A DNA stretch of 64,000 nt from Curtobacterium sp. MCPF17_052 (GTDB lineage: Bacteria > Actinomycetota > Actinomycetes > Actinomycetales > Microbacteriaceae). Both the position numbers and the translations under genes were made by a program. The stretch's first letter is position 1; the number at the start of each line of letters is the position of its first letter. This document shows, piece after piece, positions 54,863 through 63,538 of the stretch. The stretch is from assembly GCF_003234085.1 (NCBI RefSeq), contig NZ_QKSD01000007.1, positions 1 to 64,000 on the forward strand, read 5' to 3'. The notes under the pieces were generated by a model that ran no database searches, had not been told where the DNA came from, and saw nothing but the letters and a program-made list of their open reading frames with translations.

Positions 54863-55612
54863 ATGACGGACACGACAGAGGGTGGAGCCCGTCGGCCCCG
54901 GACGGCGAAGAAGCCGCGCAACGGGGTCCTGACCTTCCTGCGGGACCTCGTCATCATCTTCATCGCGGCCCTCCTGGTCTCCTTCCTGGTCAAGACGTTC
55001 CTGATCCGGTCGTTCTACATCCCGTCCGAGTCGATGCAGAACACGCTGCAGGTCAACGACCGCGTGATCGTCAACGAACTGGTCCCCGGGGCCGTCAAGT
55101 TGCAGCGCGGCGACGTCGTCGTGTTCAAGGACCCGGGCGGGTGGCTCACCGGAGAGACCCTGCCGAACGTCCAGCCGACGACCTCGATCGGCAAGGCGGC
55201 CGACTGGCTGCTCACGCAGGTCGGACTCGGCACCGGTGACAGCGACGACCACCTGATCAAGCGCGTCATCGGGCTGCCGGGGGACGAGGTCAAGTGCTGC
55301 AACGACCTCGGACAGATGTCCGTCAACGGGGTCCCGCTCACCGAGCCGTACCTCAAGCTGCCCGCGGGGGACACCCGTGCGTCCCAGACCGACTTCTCGG
55401 TCACCGTGCCGAAGGGCACCATCTGGGTGATGGGCGACAACCGCGACAACTCGCGCGACTCCCGGTACAACGGCGACACCCCGTCGAAGGGGTTCGTGCC
55501 ACTGTCCGACGTCACCGGTCGGGCTTTCGTGATCTCGTGGCCGACCAACCGCTGGACCTGGCTCGACGACCACCCCGAGGTCTTCGCCGGCGTGGAGGAG
55601 CGGGACGAGTGA
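54863..55612 (+). CDS. lepB: Signal peptidase I
   Basis: A 249-residue membrane serine protease that cleaves secretory signal peptides. One transmembrane segment (about residues 25-45) precedes the catalytic Ser57 in IPSESMQNT and Lys133 in LIKRVIGLPGD; GDNRDNSRDSR follows. The ATG at 54863 has GAGAG upstream with good spacing. It overlaps rnhB by four bases. Confidence 0.94.
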   Translation: MTDTTEGGARRPRTAKKPRNGVLTFLRDLVIIFIAALLVSFLVKTFLIRSFYIPSESMQNTLQVNDRVIVNELVPGAVKLQRGDVVVFKDPGGWLTGETLPNVQPTTSIGKAADWLLTQVGLGTGDSDDHLIKRVIGLPGDEVKCCNDLGQMSVNGVPLTEPYLKLPAGDTRASQTDFSVTVPKGTIWVMGDNRDNSRDSRYNGDTPSKGFVPLSDVTGRAFVISWPTNRWTWLDDHPEVFAGVEERDE

Positions 55613-56304
55613 GCCCCGTCCGGCCCTCGCTCCGGCTCGAGAAGTCGCTCCTCGCCGCGGGACGGGTCACCGTCATCGGCGTCGACGAGGTCGGCCGCGG
55701 AGCGATCGCCGGTCCGGTCGGGGTCGGCGTCGCCGCCGTCACGCTCGACGTCCGACGGGTGCCGCAGGGACTCGCCGACTCCAAGCTGCTCAGCCAGGCC
55801 CGGCGTGAGGCGCTGGTCCCCGTGGTGACACGCTGGGCGCGGACCGCGGTCGGGATGGCGTCGGCCCAGGTCGTCGACGAGCAGGGCATCGTCGCCGCGC
55901 TCGGGCTGGCCGGAGCCAGTGCGATCGAGGCGCTCGTGCAGGACGGCGTCTCGCTCGAGGGTGCCGTGGTCGTCCTCGACGGGTCGTTCGACTGGCTCAC
56001 CCGGGCGCTGCCGGCCGAACACCGGCCGCTCGACGTCCAGGTGCGTGTGAAGGCCGACCGTGACTGCGCTTCCGTCGCAGCGGCGTCCGTCGTGGCCAAG
56101 GTCGCGCGCGACGACCTGATGATCGCGGCCCACGACGATGCACCGCACTACGCGTGGGCCTCGAACAAGGGCTACGGGTCGACTGCGCACTACGACGCCA
56201 TCCGCGCGGTCGGCCCGCACGAGCTGCACCGGAAGACCTGGCTGCACGCGGCGTCGAGTGTCGCGCTCGACGGGTTCGAGGAACTGGGCGCGGTCGGGGC
56301 CTGA
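55609..56304 (+). CDS. rnhB: Ribonuclease HII
   Basis: A 231-residue RNase H2-type enzyme removing ribonucleotides from DNA. The Asp-Glu pair is in GVDEVGRGAIAGPV near residue 25, the third acidic residue in VVLDGSFDWL, and the fourth in KADRDCASVAAASVVAK. The GTG start overlaps the lepB stop (GTGA). Confidence 0.93.
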   Translation: MSPVRPSLRLEKSLLAAGRVTVIGVDEVGRGAIAGPVGVGVAAVTLDVRRVPQGLADSKLLSQARREALVPVVTRWARTAVGMASAQVVDEQGIVAALGLAGASAIEALVQDGVSLEGAVVVLDGSFDWLTRALPAEHRPLDVQVRVKADRDCASVAAASVVAKVARDDLMIAAHDDAPHYAWASNKGYGSTAHYDAIRAVGPHELHRKTWLHAASSVALDGFEELGAVGA

Positions 56305-56393
56305 GCGCGGTGGCGCTCCTGTCCCCACGGGAGCGAGTCGTGCGTGCTCGCGCGGTTCTGCACGGTCGGGCGGTCAGGAGGCCGCGGTCGCTC

Positions 56394-56399
56394 TAGACT
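56394..56399 (+). promoter_or_regulatory. -10 box for the DUF2469 gene
   Basis: TAGACT lies 9 bases before the ATG at 56409, without an SD between. Confidence 0.45.
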
Positions 56400-56408
56400 G
56401 GGCGGGCC

Positions 56409-56732
56409 ATGGATGACGAAGAATTCGACGACTACGACCGCGAGGTCGAACTGGCCCTGTACCGCGAGTACCGCGACGTCGTGGGGCAGTTCCGGTACGT
56501 GGTCGAGACCGAGCGGCGGTTCTACCTGGCGAACGAGGTCGAACTCGTCCGCCGTGACACCGAGCACGACTTCTACTTCGAATTGACGATGAACGACGTG
56601 TGGGTCTGGGACGTCTACCGTTCCGACCGCTTCGTGAAGTCGGTCCGGGTGTTGACGTTCAAGGACGTGAACGTCGAAGAACTCACTGCGCGTGAACTCG
56701 AACTCCCGAAGGAACTCGCACTCGACGAGTAG
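56409..56732 (+). CDS. DUF2469 family protein
   Basis: A 107-residue acidic protein of the actinobacterial DUF2469 family, regularly located after rnhB. It begins with a Glu/Asp-rich stretch (MDDEEFDDYDREVEL) and contains TERRFYLANEVEL. There is no predicted catalytic motif and the function is unknown. Confidence 0.85.
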   Translation: MDDEEFDDYDREVELALYREYRDVVGQFRYVVETERRFYLANEVELVRRDTEHDFYFELTMNDVWVWDVYRSDRFVKSVRVLTFKDVNVEELTARELELPKELALDE

Positions 56733-56746
56733 GGCTCGCCGGGGAA

Positions 56747-56776
56747 TGTGACCGTTCGGCATTGTGCTGCGATACT
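56747..56776 (+). promoter_or_regulatory. Promoter of lsr2
   Basis: TGTGAC (56747-56752) and GATACT (56771-56776) are 18 bases apart. A leader of about 28 bases with GAAGGAG then leads to the ATG at 56811, so lsr2 is not leaderless. Confidence 0.55.
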
Positions 56777-56810
56777 CTGAGTTGCAATCCCGACTCTGAA
56801 GGAGTGAGAA

Positions 56811-57161
56811 ATGGCGCAGAAGGTCACTGTCCAGCTCGTCGACGATCTCGACGATTCGCCGATCGCCGCTGGCGATGGCCGCACGGTCGAGTTCGCGTTC
56901 GACGGTTCGTCGTACGAGATCGACCTGTCGAACGACAACGTCGACAAGTTCCGGGACGCGATCTCGGACTACATCGCCGCGGCACGCAAGACCGCTGGTC
57001 GTCGCACCGGTTCGACGGGCAAGAGCCCGTCGGCCCCGAAGCGCGGGAACTCCGAGGAACTCGGCAAGATCCGCGAGTGGGCGAAGGAGAACGGGTACGA
57101 GGTCTCTTCTCGTGGTCGTATCTCGACGCAGGTGCAGGAAGCGTACGCAGCCGCGCACTGA
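56811..57161 (+). CDS. lsr2: Lsr2 nucleoid-associated xenogeneic silencer
   Basis: A 116-residue Lsr2 with an N-terminal dimerisation domain (MAQKVTVQLVDDLDD, about residues 1-60), a flexible linker rich in Ser, Gly and Lys, and a C-terminal DNA-binding domain. The AT-hook-like SSRGRIS is near residue 99. Lsr2 binds AT-rich DNA and silences acquired genes, which makes the AT-rich AIPR and prophage genes in this window plausible targets. A strong SD and its own terminator indicate a single-gene unit. Confidence 0.93.
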   Translation: MAQKVTVQLVDDLDDSPIAAGDGRTVEFAFDGSSYEIDLSNDNVDKFRDAISDYIAAARKTAGRRTGSTGKSPSAPKRGNSEELGKIREWAKENGYEVSSRGRISTQVQEAYAAAH

Positions 57162-57197
57162 GCATCCGACCGGCGTTCGGTCGCTGGTCTCGGCAGG

Positions 57198-57232
57198 AGC
57201 CGGACATTCCGTGAGGAATTGTCCGGCTTTTG
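57198..57232 (+). terminator. Terminator after lsr2
   Basis: AGCCGGAC (57198-57205) and GTCCGGCT (57221-57228) enclose a second stem ATTCC/GGAAT with a GTGA tetraloop; TTTT follows. A textbook intrinsic terminator. Confidence 0.85.
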
Positions 57233-57349
57233 TCATGATGCGTGAGATGTCCACGCATTCGTTCCTGCACAGGACGGTCGTTCCGCTCCTCTGTCCACAG
57301 ATTTCCGCTACCGACTCGATCGATTCCTGACCCGGTTCATCGTTGGTCC

Positions 57350-57754
57350 ATGACGAATCGTGCAGACCGACCGGATGCCGTCCGCTGCCGTCCCGGCCCT
57401 GATCCGCGCCGTGCGACGGGCAATGCCGGAGAAGACCACGCCGTGGAATGGCTCGAGCGCCACGGGTTCTCGATCATCGACCGGAACTGGCGATGTGCGC
57501 GCGGAGAAGTGGACATCGTTGCGCGAGAGGACGACACGATCGTCTTCATCGAGGTGAAGACCCGAACCGGGCAGAGCGCTGGACATCCGTTCGAGGCCGT
57601 GACGCCGCTCAAGCTCGCACGGATCCGACAGCTCGTCCCCGCGTGGTTCCACGCGCACCGCGACCAGACGGCGCGAGCGATCCGGATCGACTGCATCGCC
57701 GTGACCATGGTCGAGGACCACGTGGCGGTCGAACACGTCGAGGCACTCGGGTGA
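57350..57754 (+). CDS. YraN/UPF0102 family nuclease-like protein
   Basis: A 134-residue protein with the YraN core GNAGEDHAVEWLERHGF, then GEVDIVAREDDTIVFIEVKTRTG. The EVK and preceding Asp form a PD-(D/E)XK-type nuclease site. The gene commonly precedes comM/yifB and dprA, as here. Start at the ATG 57350; the first 25 residues are not conserved. Confidence 0.85.
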   Translation: MTNRADRPDAVRCRPGPDPRRATGNAGEDHAVEWLERHGFSIIDRNWRCARGEVDIVAREDDTIVFIEVKTRTGQSAGHPFEAVTPLKLARIRQLVPAWFHAHRDQTARAIRIDCIAVTMVEDHVAVEHVEALG

Positions 57755-59273
57755 GCGACATCGGACGGACCTCAGCGGTCGCGCTGGTCGGGGTGCAGGG
57801 CAGCCTCGTCGAGGTGGAGGCGCACCTCACCAGCCAGCTGCCCGCGTTCAGCATCATCGGGCTGCCGGACACCTCGCTCGGGGAAGCCCGCGAACGAGTG
57901 CGGTCGGCAGCCGCGATGGCGGACTGCCCGCTTCCCTCACGGCGGATCACGGTGAACCTCACCCCGGCCAGCGTTCCGAAGCGCGGCTCCGGGTTCGACC
58001 TGGCGATCGCGATGGCCGTCCTCGCGGCCGCCGGTACCGCTCCGGGGGCCGATCGCCGTGTGGTCTACGTCGGGGAACTCGGACTGGACGGGCGGGTGCG
58101 ACCAGTGCCGGGGATCATCCCGGTGGTCCTGGCCGCGCGCGCCGCCGGCATCGAACGTGTCGTACTGCCGGTGGGCAACCTCACCGAGGCGCGGGTCGTG
58201 CCGGACATCGCGCTCACCGCAGTGGACTCACTCCGCTCGGCAGCGATCGACGCGGGGGCCGACCTGCCGGCGGGCTTCACCGACCCCGTCCTGCCGCCAC
58301 CAGTCCCGGACGACACGCTCCCGTCGCTGGAGCTCGCGGACGTGGTCGGCAACGCGGTCGGCGTGCGTGCTGTCATCGCCGCGGCGGCCGGCGGGCATCA
58401 CGTGCTGCTGCTGGGACCGCCGGGCGCCGGCAAGACGATGCTCGCCGAACGGCTCCCGGCCCTGCTGCCCGACCTGGACCCGGACGCCGCGCTCGAGGTC
58501 GCTGCAGTCCGCTCCGTCGCCGGCCACGGAGAGCGCTCGTGGACACTGCGACCGCCGTGGGAGGCCCCGCACCACTCCGCCTCGGCGCCGCCCTGATCGG
58601 CGGGGGGACCGGGCAGCTCCGGCCCGGTGCGGTGTCACGAGCCACCCGCGGCGTGCTGTTCCTCGACGAGGCCACCGAGTTCCCACGGCCCGTGCTCGAC
58701 GCGCTCCGGCAGCCGCTCGAAGCCGGACGCATCACGGTCCACCGTGCAGGAGGGTCGGCGGAGTTCCCCGCGCGCTGCCAACTCGTGTTGGCCGCGAACC
58801 CGTGCCCGTGCGGCAACGCCGGGTCCACCGGCGGTGCAGCCTGCTCGTGCGTGCCGAGTGCGGTCCGCCGCTACCTGGGGCGGCTCTCCGGGCCGCTGCT
58901 CGACCGGATCGACATCCGCGTCGCGGTCCCGCGGGTGACGACCGGCATGCTCCGGGCCCACGACGGAGCGACGCCGACCACCACCGTCGCGCGAGGGGTC
59001 GTGCTCGACGCCCGGAGCCGGATGGGGGACCGGTTGCGGGGGACCGGCTGGACCCGGAACGCCGAGGTGACCGGGTCGTGGTTGCGCGAGGACGGCCGCG
59101 CGGCCCACGGTGCGACGGACCTGCTCGACCGGGGGCTCGACCTCGGGACGTTGACGATGCGGGGGTGGGACCGGGTGATGCGGCTGGCGTGGACGATGGC
59201 CGACCTCGACGGGGACGACCGCCCGGAGCGGCGGCATGTCGAACGGGCGCTGGCGTTGCGGACCGCGCTGTGA
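57751..59273 (+). pseudogene. comM: comM/yifB Mg-chelatase-like ATPase, frameshifted
   Basis: Two adjacent frames together encode a full ComM/YifB AAA+ ATPase, which promotes branch migration during natural transformation. Frame one (57751-58596) has the N-terminal domain and Walker A GPPGAGKTM and ends at EAPHHSASA followed by PP and a TGA. The next conserved residues, ALIGGG onwards, continue in the -1 frame up to 59273 with VLFLDEATEFPR and ANPCPCGNAG. One base appears missing at about 58582-58590 (GGCGCCGCC). It may be a true mutation or a sequencing error; no slippery site is present. It overlaps yraN by GTGA. Confidence 0.85.
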
Positions 59274-60238
59274 GCGGCGTTGCGGACTCGCGGTCGCAGC
59301 GGGATCCCCATGCCGCCCTCGACCGCCTCCGGGGCGCAGCGGGCCATCGGTCCGGCGAGCGCGAGGAGGTCCTCGCCCGTGTTGCATGGTCGACCGTCGT
59401 CGAACCGGGGGACGCCGATGCGGGACAGCTCGTCGCGCGACTCGGGGCCGGCCGGTCGATCCAGGCCGCCCTCGCTGCCCTCGACTCCGGGCCGGCAGCG
59501 TTGGCGGAGTTGCTGGTCGGTGCCGGTGCCGGTGCCGGTGCCGGTGCTGGTGCTGGTGCTTGCGCGGGTGTGGGTACCGGCACGGAGGCGGGAGCCCGGG
59601 GCTCCCTGGGCTCCGTGGGCTCCGTGGACCCCGCAGGCTCCGCGGGCTCCGCTGTCCGAGCCTGCGACGAAGACGAGGTCCGCGACCGGCTGGTCGAGTC
59701 GACGGCCGCGGCGCTCGTCCCGGCGATCGCCCGGTGGCGCCCACGGCTCCTGCGGCTCGACGTCGACGCCGTGCTGTCGGCAGCGTCCGCCATCGGGTGC
59801 GCGCTCGTCGTCCCCGGCGACCCGGACTGGCCCGCGGGCATCGACGACCTCGGACCGCACGCCCCACTCGTCCTCTGGCGACGCGGTGCACCGTGCACCG
59901 CCGGACGGCCCTCGGTGGCGGTCGTCGGGTCCCGGGCGAACACGATCCTCGGCGCCGAGGCAGCGGCCGAGATCACGTCCGCCGCGGCCGACGTCGGCTG
60001 CGTGATCGTGTCCGGAGGTGCCCACGGCATCGACGCCGTCGCACACCGGGTCGCGATGGCCGCCGGAGCGCCGACGGTCGCCGTGCTCGCCGGCGGGATC
60101 GACCAGCTCTACCCGGCCGCGAACACGGCGATGCTGCGAGCCGTCGCCGAGCACGGCGCCCTGCTCGCCGAGTGTCCGCCCGGGACCCGACCCTCGCGCT
60201 GGCGGTTCCTCGCCCAGAATGTCAAGTCGATGCGTTGA
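59270..60238 (+). pseudogene. dprA: dprA, truncated at its 3' end
   Basis: DprA loads RecA on incoming single-stranded DNA. The 322 codons left contain the N-terminal helical part, a low-complexity linker with (GA)7, and most of the Rossmann domain with AVVGSRAN, VSGGAHGIDA and LAGGIDQLYPAAN. The protein stops at FLAQN-VKSMR, where other DprA proteins continue with the conserved asparagine-arginine and about 70 more residues. The break falls exactly where prophage-like genes begin. It starts with a GTG overlapping the comM stop. Confidence 0.85.
59519..59560 (+). repeat. Hexamer repeat (GGTGCC)4(GGTGCT)3 in dprA
   Basis: Seven in-frame hexamers encode a Gly-Ala run in the linker between DprA domains, followed by repeats of GGGCTCCGT near 59610. 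Changes in copy number would keep the frame, so this is a length-variable linker, not a phase switch. Confidence 0.85.
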
Positions 60239-60240
60239 GA

Positions 60241-60246
60241 TAACAT
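60241..60246 (+). promoter_or_regulatory. -10 box for the TIR-like gene
   Basis: TAACAT ends 6 bases before the GTG at 60253 and directly follows the new dprA stop. No SD is present, so transcription is probably leaderless. Confidence 0.45.
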
Positions 60247-60252
60247 CAGCAT

Positions 60253-61191
60253 GTGCAAACCTCGACCATCGAGCCGCTCCGTCCGTCGCGGGCTGTAGCC
60301 GACGCTCTCATCGAACTCGTCAAGAAGGACACTGTGGCGAGGCTGCGGCGCGGGGCTGCTGCGTACGTCCCTTCCTCCGAGTGGTCTCAGTGGGAGCAGT
60401 ACCGTGACCGGCTGGCGGAGTACGACACCACGGGAACACTCGAGTTCACTGGGGGTGTCTTGGCGATCCAGCAGGGACACCGCTCAACCACGTCGCGTAC
60501 CTCGATCGGCGAGGTCGACCTGGAAGTCTTCGATGTCTTAGATGCATCCGATATCGATAGCTGCACGATCAATTTGGGATCCGCGTACGCAAGCTTCGAA
60601 GTGACAGTCGAGTTCACGCCGTACGCCTGCACCATCAACTTCAAGTCCGAGTGGGTGCCTGACGAACTGAAGCCTGCCACCTCAATCGACGAGGTAGAGG
60701 ACGTTCTCCGCTCGGCGGCCGCGCCATGGGAGCAGCCGGTGGTGGATGCGGGCGCACGCCCGTTCCGAGTGTTCATCGGCCACGGCGGCGACCATCAGTG
60801 GCGCACGCTGAAGGACGCGCTTCGCGACACCTTCAACTTTGACATCGAGTCGTTCGAGCGGGAGACGCGGACCGGAAACGTCATCAGCGAAATCTTGCCA
60901 GCGATGGCCACAGCGTCAACCGCGGCGGTACTCGTGTTGACGAAGGCCGACGAGATGGCCGATGGGAAGTGGCGAGGACGGCAGAACGTGGTGCATGAGA
61001 TCGGGTACATGCAGGGCGTGCTCGGTTGGCGCAACACGATCGTCGTCGTCGAAGACGGCGTCGAGTTGTTCTCCAACCTGGATGGCACGCAGCACATCCC
61101 GTTCCCTGCGGGCAAGATCGGGGCGGCTACTGCAGATGTTGTTGCCGCACTCAACTCCCTGAAGGCGCGGCCGTACGGCATCTGTCCGTAG
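60253..61191 (+). CDS. TIR-like domain protein (PF10137 type), putative defence effector
   Basis: A 312-residue protein in two parts. Residues 171-303 match the TIR-like nucleotide-binding family: VFIGHG start, TAAVLVLTKADEM, RGRQNVVHEIGYMQG with the conserved Glu249, FSNLDG and FPAGKIG. Related domains act as NAD-degrading effectors in anti-phage systems such as CBASS. Residues 1-165 are not recognised and could sense the trigger. It is the first gene inside the dprA insertion and has a leaderless promoter. No cyclase or other CBASS/Thoeris partner gene is adjacent. Defence is an inference. Confidence 0.82.
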   Translation: MQTSTIEPLRPSRAVADALIELVKKDTVARLRRGAAAYVPSSEWSQWEQYRDRLAEYDTTGTLEFTGGVLAIQQGHRSTTSRTSIGEVDLEVFDVLDASDIDSCTINLGSAYASFEVTVEFTPYACTINFKSEWVPDELKPATSIDEVEDVLRSAAAPWEQPVVDAGARPFRVFIGHGGDHQWRTLKDALRDTFNFDIESFERETRTGNVISEILPAMATASTAAVLVLTKADEMADGKWRGRQNVVHEIGYMQGVLGWRNTIVVVEDGVELFSNLDGTQHIPFPAGKIGAATADVVAALNSLKARPYGICP

Positions 61192-61253
61192 CCCGATCTA
61201 CGCTGATGTCGTTCTGGCATGGCTTCCAGTACACCTTCCAGCATCGCCTCTGG

Positions 61254-61259
61254 TATGGT
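61254..61259 (+). promoter_or_regulatory. -10 box for the small prophage gene
   Basis: TATGGT ends 7 bases before the ATG at 61267. It is inside a stretch rich in TTCCAG/TCCAGC repeats. Confidence 0.4.
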
Positions 61260-61266
61260 CTCCAGC

Positions 61267-61494
61267 ATGAGCGAAGACGAAAGCATCGAGCAGACCCAGC
61301 AGGACGAGAAGGTACGCGAGAACCGGCTGCGTCGTGCCGCTGAGCGCCAGGGACTGCTGCTGAAGAAGTCCCGACGCCGGGACCCGCGCGCGATCGACTA
61401 CGGCACCTACATGGTCGTGGATGCCGCAACCAACTCGCTGACGGCGGGGCCGGGCCTGACGCTCGATGACGTCGAGTGGAACATCACCAAGTAG
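61267..61494 (+). CDS. Small conserved hypothetical protein (prophage cargo)
   Basis: A 75-residue charged protein: an acidic start, then RENRLRRAAERQGLLLKKS and a C-terminal part with AIDYGTYMVVDAATN. It resembles short hypothetical proteins common in actinobacterial mobile regions. The ATG at 61267 fits the -10 box; ATGs at 61219 and 61255 would extend it into repeat-rich leader sequence. It abuts the convergent tail gene at 61495. Confidence 0.65.
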   Translation: MSEDESIEQTQQDEKVRENRLRRAAERQGLLLKKSRRRDPRAIDYGTYMVVDAATNSLTAGPGLTLDDVEWNITK

Positions 61495-62106
61495 TCACAG
61501 CGAGTCGATCCACACCACCTGGAGTGCCAAGTCGTGAGCGCCGGGACCCGTGTTGCGGCGGTTCGCGTTGTTGTTGCGATGGAGCACCCAGACGCGGAGC
61601 AGGTCACCGGTGTTCAGCGCGTACGCCAGGTCAATTGCCTGCACGGACGGGTTGACCTTGGAAGCGTTCGTCGGGGCCTGCCACCACTCGGCCTTGCAGA
61701 CGACACCAGTGTCGGCGGTCGCGCTGTTCCGGGTGACCTGGATGCTGGTCGCGTAGAAGTCGTCCTGGTAGAAGTGGGCCACGGCGTTGATCTGGTAGAA
61801 GCCCGCCCGTGGGACGGTCAACACTCCTCCGGTCCAGGTGAAGCCGCCAACGTTCTTCGACGGGGTGGCCCAGGCCCCAGACGTCATCTGGGTCCAGGCG
61901 TTCTCGTCGATGCCGAGTCCGTTGGTCGAGCGCTTGACGCTGAACTTGGGGACGCCGATGGTCTGCGCCTCCAACGTCTTCAACCGGCCGCGGTCGGCCG
62001 CGATGTCGTCGCCTCGCTGGTTCAGTGCGGTGTCCACGTCGCTGACGAGGAGGTCGTTGCCGTAGGTGGAGAGTCCTGCCGCTGCTGCGGCGTCGCCGGT
62101 TGCCAT
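61495..62106 (-). CDS. Phage tail-associated protein with C1q-like fold
   Basis: A 203-residue protein. The N-terminal 50 residues look helical (DIAADRGRLKTLEAQT), and the rest is a beta-rich domain with AGFYQINAVAHFYQDD and ending ALQVVWIDSL, reminiscent of C1q/TNF-type jelly rolls in phage tail tips. It is followed in operon order after the larger tail protein, 10 bases away. A receptor-binding role is likely but unproven. Confidence 0.65.
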   Translation of the reverse strand: MATGDAAAAAGLSTYGNDLLVSDVDTALNQRGDDIAADRGRLKTLEAQTIGVPKFSVKRSTNGLGIDENAWTQMTSGAWATPSKNVGGFTWTGGVLTVPRAGFYQINAVAHFYQDDFYATSIQVTRNSATADTGVVCKAEWWQAPTNASKVNPSVQAIDLAYALNTGDLLRVWVLHRNNNANRRNTGPGAHDLALQVVWIDSL

Positions 62107-62116
62107 TTCTCGATCC

Positions 62117-63538
62117 TCAGTTCACGTAGTCGGTGACGGTCCCGGTGATGGAACCGATGGTCTGGCCTGTGGGGGAGTTGCCGACCGAGCCGGGCAGGAC
62201 GGCCAGGAGGCTCTTCGTGACGACCTCCATGGAGTCGTCTGCGAGGTCCCACACCACGGCATCGACGTAGCCGGTCTGCACGCCGCCGTCCACCGTGGTG
62301 ATGACCGCTTCCTGTCCGGGACGGGTGGTGTAGTCGGTTGCACCAGTGACCTGAAGTTGGCGCTGGCGGGTCTTCAACCGCGACAGCATGTACGCCGCCC
62401 GTCCTGGTCCCGGGTAGGGGGCCTGGATCGTCTCCGGCATGTACGCCTTCGTGTAGGACGATGGCCCCGCGACGTCGCGGGCGGTCTTCTCCTTGCCGGT
62501 GCCGCTCTCGGTCCAGGCGTAGTTCAAGATCACGGCGTCAGCGAAGAGCGGCAGCCCGTCCGTCTGCGTCGCGGTGCGGCTCGCGAGGTCGGTGACCCGG
62601 TAGAGGCCGTATCCGTACCCGATGCGGGTCTGACCGGAGACGCGGTAGTTGTTGTCGGCCAGGTTCCAGGTGCCGTTGAGGTCCTGGAAGAGGCGTCGGC
62701 CGGTCGCCTGGAGGATCGGCTGGAGGAACGCGATGCCGTTGGTGCCGGGCTGCCAGATCAGAGCGTCAGGGCTGCGATCGATGAGCGCCGTGCGGCTGGA
62801 CGTGGAGAGTCCGGCCACATCGTCCCAGTCGTAGTTGTAGGCGGCCGTGTCGGCGGTGTTGCCGTCGAAGTAGGCCAGCGCGGTGCCGTTCGTGTCGAGA
62901 CCGTTGCCCTCCACCAGCATCACCGAGTCGTAGTAGACCGAGTTGTCGGCCGAGTTCGTCGCGCCGTTCATCAGTCGCACTTCGGTGTCCGTCGACCCAG
63001 CAGGGACGGTGAACGTCATGGTCAACTTGGTCGTCGTGCTGGCAGTGTTCGGGGCCTGATTCGATCGGGCGATGACCATCTCAACGCCGTTAACCGTGGC
63101 GACAGCGCGAAGACGGCGGGAGTCGCCGTCCAGGCTGCCGGTCTGGGCCGTTCCAATGCGGATGTAGGCGGTCATCGTGTACTGCTGGCCGACCGAGAGG
63201 CTGACCGGGAGGATCGCGTAGGCGGCACCGGTGTTGTTCGGCTGGATGCGGAGGGAGTAGGACCCCTGCTGTGCCCCGTAGGTACTGATGGAGAGGTCAG
63301 CACGCGCCGACACCCAGACGCCGGAGGAGACCTCGAACGACCCACCCGGAATCATGTTCTGGACGTCCCGGTACGTGGTGAACGAGGTGTCAGGACCGGA
63401 GGCCAAAGCGACGTTGGTTGAGGCCCCCAACGCCTTGGTGAGCACCGCCTGGCAGAGGCTGCGGACGGACCCCTGGGATGTTGCGTAGTTGATCGGTGCG
63501 GCAGGGCTGTAGTCCTGCACCAGGGCTTCGTCGTTCAC
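62117..63538 (-). CDS. Phage minor tail protein with carbohydrate-binding-like domain
   Basis: A 473-residue protein. About residues 55-215 form a beta-sandwich like a carbohydrate-binding module (IPGGSFEVSSGVW...SYSLRIQPNN...MLVEG), and the C-terminal half (TRIGYGYGLYRVTDL, TRQRQLQVTG) resembles minor tail proteins of actinophages. Its GTG at 63538 has no SD and the frame stays open for about 20 codons upstream with no ATG/GTG start, so the N-terminal part may be missing. Confidence 0.65.
   Translation of the reverse strand: MNDEALVQDYSPAAPINYATSQGSVRSLCQAVLTKALGASTNVALASGPDTSFTTYRDVQNMIPGGSFEVSSGVWVSARADLSISTYGAQQGSYSLRIQPNNTGAAYAILPVSLSVGQQYTMTAYIRIGTAQTGSLDGDSRRLRAVATVNGVEMVIARSNQAPNTASTTTKLTMTFTVPAGSTDTEVRLMNGATNSADNSVYYDSVMLVEGNGLDTNGTALAYFDGNTADTAAYNYDWDDVAGLSTSSRTALIDRSPDALIWQPGTNGIAFLQPILQATGRRLFQDLNGTWNLADNNYRVSGQTRIGYGYGLYRVTDLASRTATQTDGLPLFADAVILNYAWTESGTGKEKTARDVAGPSSYTKAYMPETIQAPYPGPGRAAYMLSRLKTRQRQLQVTGATDYTTRPGQEAVITTVDGGVQTGYVDAVVWDLADDSMEVVTKSLLAVLPGSVGNSPTGQTIGSITGTVTDYVN

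Noticed and set aside
58576..58600. Programmed ribosomal frameshift in comM
   Set aside because: There is no slippery heptamer or following pseudoknot evident, so a base loss or sequencing error is simpler.
59519..59560. CRISPR-like repeat array
   Set aside because: The repeats are contiguous hexamers without spacers inside the dprA coding frame.
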